In this document: positions 59,784 through 64,000 of the stretch, one piece after another | Layout of the letters: every line of letters begins with the position of its first letter | How positions within the stretch are numbered: the stretch's first letter is position 1 | Assembly (NCBI RefSeq): GCF_002705925.1 | Contig: NZ_NKRE01000001.1 | Coordinates: forward strand, 5,768,904 to 5,832,903 | DNA length: 64,000 nucleotides | Direction: 5' to 3' | DNA from: Mycobacterium ostraviense | GTDB lineage: Bacteria > Actinomycetota > Actinomycetes > Mycobacteriales > Mycobacteriaceae | Notes under the pieces: generated by a model | Seen by the model: only the letters and a program-made list of their open reading frames with translations | Told to the model about the DNA's origin: nothing | Databases searched by the model: none | Program-made: the position numbers and the translations under genes

Positions 59784-60470
59784 TCAATGCTGAGCCAAGA
59801 CGTCGACCAGTAGCCGTATCTGACTGTCGAAGACCTGACGCGGCTCGGTCAGCGTGTCGGCGCCGTCCTGTCCGAACACCTCCAGGCTGATCGCACCCAC
59901 CACACCAGCCCACAGCAAGAAGCACTTGGCGACCACACGGTCGTCGCCGGGAAAGTCGAATTCCCGTCGGAGTCGCTCGAAATCGGATGACATCGGCTGG
60001 GAGGCAACGTCATTCGTCAAAACGATGTCGCCGGTGGCAATCGCCGCCGCAATTGCGTCGAAGAATGCTCGGACCACGCGGGTACCGACACCGACGGTGC
60101 GTTCTGGTGGCGCGTGATACCCGGGGACGGGGCTGCCGTACAGCAGCGCCCACTGCGCCGGGTGCGCGACGGCCCAGCAGCGGACGGCATGGGCGATGGC
60201 GATGACATCGTCGCTCCATGAGTCGAGGCCGGCCTCGGCGCGAGCGCGGTCTACGGTGTCGGCCAGATCGGAGTATGCGTCGACAAGTAGCAACGTCAGG
60301 AGCTCGTCGCGGCTGGATACGTACCGATACACAGCCGAGGAAACCATGCCCAGGTCGCGGGCGATCGCACGTAGCGATAGCCCGGCTGCGCCGTGATCCA
60401 CCAGGTGGCGGCGGCCGAGCTCGACGATCTTGGCCTCGATCTGCTCCCTGGCCTCCTGGCGTTTGCCCAC
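59784..60470 (-). CDS. TetR-family transcriptional regulator (Rv1816-like)
   Basis: 228 residues from GTG 60470. HTH at residues 15-65: KIVELGRRHLVDHGAAGLSLRAIARDLGMVSSAVYRYVSSRDELLTLLL, with the recognition helix at SSAVYRYV. The C-terminal ligand domain follows (ALLYGSPVPGYHAPPERTVGVGTRVV). Divergent from the Ddn-like gene; two palindromes between them are likely operators. Targets unknown. Confidence 0.92.
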   Translation of the reverse strand: MGKRQEAREQIEAKIVELGRRHLVDHGAAGLSLRAIARDLGMVSSAVYRYVSSRDELLTLLLVDAYSDLADTVDRARAEAGLDSWSDDVIAIAHAVRCWAVAHPAQWALLYGSPVPGYHAPPERTVGVGTRVVRAFFDAIAAAIATGDIVLTNDVASQPMSSDFERLRREFDFPGDDRVVAKCFLLWAGVVGAISLEVFGQDGADTLTEPRQVFDSQIRLLVDVLAQH

Positions 60471-60518
60471 GCCGCAATTCTGACATAACCGAGATCACCG
60501 CTCTTGCTTTTGCTTCAG

Positions 60519-60536
60519 GGTTATGGCAGCGTAACC
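60519..60536. promoter_or_regulatory. Inverted repeat near the TetR start (operator candidate 1)
   Basis: Arms GGTTA and TAACC with eight bases between, at 49-66 bases upstream of the TetR start. An ATAACC at 60485-60490 mirrors the left arm again, suggesting more than one half-site. Confidence 0.4.
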
Positions 60537-60542
60537 AGTATC

Positions 60543-60557
60543 GAGAGCAGTGCTCTC
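60543..60557. promoter_or_regulatory. Perfect 15-bp palindrome (operator candidate 2)
   Basis: GAGAGCA, one central base, TGCTCTC. It lies 41-55 bases upstream of the Ddn-like ATG and 73 bases from the TetR start. A dimeric TetR protein fits this symmetry, giving control of the divergent Ddn-like gene. Confidence 0.45.
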
Positions 60558-60597
60558 TGAAGGTTTCACAAACCTCGGGAGGCTCGGAAGGAGCGCC

Positions 60598-61047
60598 ATG
60601 ACCACCCGCTACCAAACGCCCACCCGGACCGCCCGTGCCGCCAACACCGCTGTCCGTTGGCTGGCGGAACTCGGGATCAGCATCTCCGGCACCCGGGTGC
60701 TGCGCGTCCGGGGCCGCAAGACGGGCAAACTCCGACCCGTGGTGGTCAACCTGCTGACTGTCGACGGCGTGGACTACGTGGTGTCACCCCGCGGCGACAC
60801 GCAATGGGCGCGCAATGTCAGAGCGGCAGGTGTCGTCGATGTGGGTCCGCGTTGGCGTAGCGAGAACGCCACGGTCAGCGAGCTGGCCGACGATGCCAAA
60901 CCGAAAGTCCTGAGCCGCTATCTGGCCAAGTGGTATTGGCAGGTCAAAGGGTATGTCGGAGGTTTGACCCCGCAATCCGGCTATGACGAGTTGCGCGCCG
61001 CGGCATCGTCGATCCCGGTGTTCGCCCTGGGCAAGGCCGATTGCTAG
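60598..61047 (+). CDS. Deazaflavin(F420)-dependent nitroreductase-family (Ddn-like) protein
   Basis: 149 residues from ATG 60598 with a GGAAGGAG ribosome site. The split-barrel Ddn pattern is [48 protein letters not shown], i.e. [11 protein letters not shown] followed by the YVVSPRG and WARNVRAAG segments, which bind F420 in Ddn. It likely reduces quinones or nitro compounds with F420H2. The gene is divergent from TetR and its stop overlaps the convergent protease gene by four bases. Confidence 0.9.
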   Translation: MTTRYQTPTRTARAANTAVRWLAELGISISGTRVLRVRGRKTGKLRPVVVNLLTVDGVDYVVSPRGDTQWARNVRAAGVVDVGPRWRSENATVSELADDAKPKVLSRYLAKWYWQVKGYVGGLTPQSGYDELRAAASSIPVFALGKADC

Positions 61048-61712
61048 CTGGCGGCGGGGACGCCGAGGTCCTGACGGAGCTGATCAGAGGCCGCTTGCCA
61101 GGAGACGGCGGCGGGATATTGCCCCCAAATACTGTTGAATATTCCGATCAGCTGTCCGGGCCCGTTGCCGATCAAATACACCGGGCCACCGGAGTCGCCC
61201 TTCTGGCTGGCGACGCCGCCGGTCATGGTGAACCAGCCGTTGTTGACACTGTCGATGGTCCCGCAGGTTTCCCCGGTGCTGATGCCGAAATGGCAAACCG
61301 CTTGGCCCGGTTGGGCGACCACGCCGGGCCGCCACGTCAACTGCCGTCCGCCCGGCAGGACGTCGCTCACCCTGACGCCGTCGACCAGCGCAATCGCCTC
61401 GTAGTCGTCGATCGACTGGTCGGTAGCCACAGTGGAACCGCTTGGGGTGTTGTCACGGAACGCCCTCAGGTGCCCGATGACGTTGTTGTCGCGGTCACTG
61501 ACCGCTCCCTCGCCCCGGCAGTGACCTGCGCTGAAAGCCATGCGCAGCTTGGCGTCGACATATGCCAGAGTGCAGATGTGAATATCCTGGTGGATTTCCA
61601 TGCCCGGGAACACCAGCGGCGGCTCCGCGTAGGCGGTAGGACCCAGCCCACACGCCAGCGCCGCGACAGTAGCCGATACTGCGAATGCGCGCAGTGCCAG
61701 GCGGCGCACCAT
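61044..61712 (-). CDS. Secreted trypsin-like serine protease-like protein (Rv1815-like)
   Basis: 222 residues from ATG 61712 ([20 protein letters not shown]), with GGAG six bases upstream; an ATG at 61721 is less likely. Signal peptide about 1-29, cleaved near AYA before EPPLV. The trypsin triad is seen at AGHC (His64), a DDYEA Asp (Asp103) and KGDSGGP (Ser174), with paired cysteines ICT/GHC and VCH/ETC. Compact for a protease, so substrates are unknown. Exported. Confidence 0.88.
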   Translation of the reverse strand: MVRRLALRAFAVSATVAALACGLGPTAYAEPPLVFPGMEIHQDIHICTLAYVDAKLRMAFSAGHCRGEGAVSDRDNNVIGHLRAFRDNTPSGSTVATDQSIDDYEAIALVDGVRVSDVLPGGRQLTWRPGVVAQPGQAVCHFGISTGETCGTIDSVNNGWFTMTGGVASQKGDSGGPVYLIGNGPGQLIGIFNSIWGQYPAAVSWQAASDQLRQDLGVPAAS

Positions 61713-61824
61713 GGACTCCATCCTTTCAGGGCCGGCATGCCGACGGAATCTGAAATTACGGCGTACCCGACGGATTATTTTTCGTCATCGCCGCCGCCCG
61801 CGTTACCGTTCCGGGCGAGGCGCG

Positions 61825-62772
61825 CTACCGCGACGAGGCGACAGCCACGGCGCCGTCGGCCGCGGCGGCGGCCCTGCGCGGCTGCCAGCCCGGAGGTCCG
61901 AAGACGTAGCCGAGCCGATCACGCAGCCGCGTCGCGGATCGGCAATCGCGCGCGATCGCCATATATTCGTACGTCTGCAGTTTCCAGATGTTGAAGGTGT
62001 TTACCTGCTTGGTCAGACCGTAATGGGGGCGGAAAACCTCAGCCTGGAAACTACCGAACAGCCGATCCCAGATGATCAGGATGCCCCCGTAGTTCTTGTC
62101 CAGGTAGATCTGGTCCATCCCGTGGTGCACCCGGTGATGCGACGGCGTGTTGAAAATGAACTCGAACCACCGCGGCAGCTTGTTGATCCGTTCGGTGTGT
62201 ACCCAGAACTGGTAGATCAAGCTCACCGAGAAGGCGAAGAACACCATCCAGGGCGGCACACCCAAGAGCGGCAACGGCACCCACATGAGGATCTCGCCGC
62301 TGTTGTTCCACTTCTGGCGGAGCGCGGTGGCAAAGTTAAAGTATTCGCTGGAGTGGTGGGCTTGGTGGGTGGCCCAGATCAACCGGACCCGGTGGGCGAT
62401 CCGGTGGTAAGTGTAATAGAGCACGTCAACACCGACGATGGCAATCACCCAGGTGTACCACTGGCCCGCCGAAAGGTGCCACGGGGCAACATAGGCATAG
62501 ATTGCCGCGTAGCCCAGCAACGCCAGGCCCTTCCACGCTGCGGTGGTGGCAATCGAAACCAGGCCCATCGAGATGCTTGCCACGGAATCACGGGTGAGGT
62601 AGGCGCCGGTGGCCGGCCTGGGCCTTTCGGTGGCGGCCGCCTCGATTCGTTCCAGTTTGCGGGCGGCGGTCCATTCGAGGGCCAAAAGAAAGAGAAAAAA
62701 AGGAATGGCGAACAACGCCGGGTCCCGCAACTCCGCGGGCAGCACGGACCAGAAGCCCGTCAAAACACTCAC
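61825..62772 (-). CDS. erg3: Sterol desaturase/fatty acid hydroxylase superfamily membrane protein (Erg3-like, Rv1814)
   Basis: 315 residues. The di-iron His boxes are HRIAH, HQAHHSS and HHRVHHG, in YHRIAHRVRLIW, ATHQAHHSSEYFN and TPSHHRVHHGMDQ. Four membrane helices. The name C5-sterol desaturase comes from yeast Erg3, but the mycobacterial substrate is unproven and other hydroxylations are possible. Start GTG 62772. Confidence 0.9.
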   Translation of the reverse strand: MSVLTGFWSVLPAELRDPALFAIPFFLFLLALEWTAARKLERIEAAATERPRPATGAYLTRDSVASISMGLVSIATTAAWKGLALLGYAAIYAYVAPWHLSAGQWYTWVIAIVGVDVLYYTYHRIAHRVRLIWATHQAHHSSEYFNFATALRQKWNNSGEILMWVPLPLLGVPPWMVFFAFSVSLIYQFWVHTERINKLPRWFEFIFNTPSHHRVHHGMDQIYLDKNYGGILIIWDRLFGSFQAEVFRPHYGLTKQVNTFNIWKLQTYEYMAIARDCRSATRLRDRLGYVFGPPGWQPRRAAAAADGAVAVASSR

Positions 62773-62849
62773 GTTAGACAGACTACTGATAATCCGATCG
62801 GTGGCCCAAGGGTCGCCGGGCCCGCGGCCGGAAATCGATCCGGCTCGGC

Positions 62850-63426
62850 CTAGCCGATCGCCTTCGAGATCGCATCACGGGCACGGTCGAGCAGCGACGC
62901 GAAAGGTCCAACGACAAAATTCAACTTCGCCGACTCCACGCCCGGGTGTGGCCTCGTCGGCGCGAGGGCCTGGGCCACTTGCACCGCCTTTGTCATGCGC
63001 TGCCGCTCGTCGGCGCCGAGTTCGCGCTGCAATGTGGTGAACTCTTCGTTCTCCTCACGTTCGGCATGTTCTACCACCGCCTGCCGTAGGTTGGTGAGCT
63101 CGTCGATGAACTTCTGCGAGGCGATGTCCAGCTTTTCAAGTCTTTTCAAGGCTCGACAGCAGCTTCTTGGCGTCGTGCTCTTCTCGTAGTCGCGCATCTG
63201 CGATCTCGTCGCCGCCAGCCACCTCGCGACGGACGCGGGGATGAATGATCATCTCCTCGGCGGTCTCGTGCACGGCCAGGAGCTGGCGCAAGTCGTGAAA
63301 GGCGGTCTCGCGCGCTGTGGGGTCCGACGCGTGCAGCACGTCGTCGAACATGTCGTTGATCAGATCGTGCTGAGCTTTGAGAAACTTGACCACTTCTTGT
63401 GGCGTCTCGACAAGCATTTCGGCCAT
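62850..63426 (-). pseudogene. Hemerythrin HHE-domain gene split by a 10-bp tandem duplication
   Basis: The first part (63136-63426, ATG 63426) encodes MAEMLVETPQEVVKFLKAQHD... through the hemerythrin His/Glu helices (VHETAEEMIIHP; LREEHDAKKLLSSLEKT) and hits a TGA at 63136. The rest (62850 to about 63140, another frame) continues LEKLDIASQKFIDEL...VVEHAEREENEEF. On the coding strand CTTGAAAAGA is repeated as CTTGAAAAG (63132-63150). Removing one 10-base unit joins the halves as SLEKLDI, giving a 188-residue protein with all iron ligands. So it is disrupted unless an assembly error or programmed shift. Hemerythrin-like proteins bind oxygen, NO or iron. Confidence 0.85.
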
Positions 63427-63600
63427 GCGACAAGACCTCCGGTGTGATGGGATTCGCGCTGTGGGCTGTGCGCGTATCGACTGGCCGAATACCCGCAGCG
63501 AGACCGGCCGAAACGGTCAAGCGCTCGACCCTGATCGACGGAGGTTACCCGGGTGGATGCTCCAGACCGGCCACAAAACCGACGCCGCGTTGGCCCGGAT

Positions 63601-64000
63601 ATGTCAGGAGCTGACCCGTTGACCCGCGTGTTGGTGGTTGGCTCCGGGTTCGCGGGACTGTGGGCGGCATTGGGCGCTGCCCGACGACTCGAGCAGCTCG
63701 CCGTCCCGCCGGGGACGGTCGACATCACCGTGGTGAGCGACAAACCGTTCCACGACATCAGGGTGCGCAACTACGAAGCCGACCTGAGTGCCTGCCGCAT
63801 CCCACTCGCCGACGTGCTCGATCCGGCCGGCGTTGCGCATGTCACCGCGAACGTGACTGGAATCGACGCCGGCGCACGCGAGGTCACCACGTCGAGTGGC
63901 AAGACATATCGCTACGACCGATTGGTGCTCGCGGCGGGCAGTCGACTGGTCAAACCCGACGTACCGGGTCTGCGCGAATTTGGATTCGATGTCGATACCT
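63601..64000 (+). CDS. NADH dehydrogenase-like flavoprotein, 3' end cut by window (Rv1812c-like)
   Basis: About 133 residues are visible. Start ATG 63601 gives MSGADPLTRVLVVGSGFAGLWAALGAARRL; a TTG at 63619 has an AGGAG at 63606 and could be used instead. FAD motif GSGFAGLWAA, then VTVVSDKPFHDIRVRNYEADL and the second strand RYDRLVLAAGSRLVKP typical of NDH-2/pyridine nucleotide-disulfide oxidoreductases. It continues beyond the window. Substrate unknown; H37Rv calls it a probable dehydrogenase. The 174 bases upstream hold no gene. Confidence 0.85.
   Translation, partial: MSGADPLTRVLVVGSGFAGLWAALGAARRLEQLAVPPGTVDITVVSDKPFHDIRVRNYEADLSACRIPLADVLDPAGVAHVTANVTGIDAGAREVTTSSGKTYRYDRLVLAAGSRLVKPDVPGLREFGFDVDT

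Overview
The window is a high-GC actinobacterial chromosome segment from a Mycobacterium, most likely a slow-growing species outside the tuberculosis complex. Evidence for the genus is the apa (modD) adhesin next to modABC, GarA, SecA2, a PPE gene, the BacA-type transporter and deazaflavin/F420-type enzymes. Gene order follows, in inverted orientation, the M. tuberculosis H37Rv block from Rv1869c down to Rv1812c; that correspondence is recalled knowledge, not a search. Both edges cut genes: a ferredoxin reductase-like flavoprotein at the left and an NADH dehydrogenase-like flavoprotein at the right.

Layout. 1-8 kb: ferredoxin reductase (partial), then a minus-strand run of CoA-transferase, thiolase-fold protein and epimerase-fusion protein, and a GNAT acetyltransferase. 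8-14 kb: SDR, phosphoketolase, MOSC protein, CPBP membrane protease, adhA, small membrane protein. 14.6-18.7 kb: molybdate transporter modA-modB-(338 bp gap)-modC and the secreted adhesin apa. 19-22 kb: degenerate SDR, F420-type LLM oxidoreductase, ndh. 22-26.4 kb: urease operon ureABCFGD. 26.5-28.4 kb: disturbed accessory patch with a possible transposase remnant, a frameshifted PPE gene, a thioesterase and an IdeR-box-controlled sRNA that I identify as the MrsI homologue. 28.4-32.8 kb: blaI-blaR, gnd1, guaB1. 33-35.4 kb: two CNNM/CBS membrane proteins. 35.7-41.9 kb: glcB, a VWA membrane protein and two alpha/beta hydrolases. 42-48.6 kb: gcvB behind a tandem glycine riboswitch, two MerR regulators, a bifunctional nuclease, garA and gcvH. 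48.6-55.7 kb: two DUF881 proteins around an SbpT-like protein, pgsA2, secA2, ilvG-like. 55.7-64 kb: BacA-type ABC transporter, flavoprotein plus VOC protein, TetR with divergent Ddn-like protein, secreted protease-like protein, sterol desaturase-like protein, a hemerythrin gene broken by a 10-bp duplication, and the partial flavoprotein.

Shared themes are central carbon and nitrogen metabolism (glyoxylate shunt, glycine cleavage, phosphoketolase, 6-phosphogluconate dehydrogenase, urease, GarA control of the TCA/glutamate node), molybdenum uptake, and envelope/export functions (SecA2, PgsA2, BacA, Apa). Compared with my memory of H37Rv, the PE_PGRS genes, vapBC13, Rv1835c and Rv1813c are missing here. 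A GNAT, a phosphoketolase, a VOC protein, a Ddn-like protein, a hemerythrin and a PPE gene are extra. The best candidates for a second look are the MrsI sRNA locus, the duplicated and broken hemerythrin, the interrupted mod operon, the palindromes between TetR and the Ddn-like gene, the GDEK repeat insertion in GlcB and the short tandem repeats upstream of glcB and garA. No CRISPR array, tRNA, rRNA or intact insertion sequence was seen.
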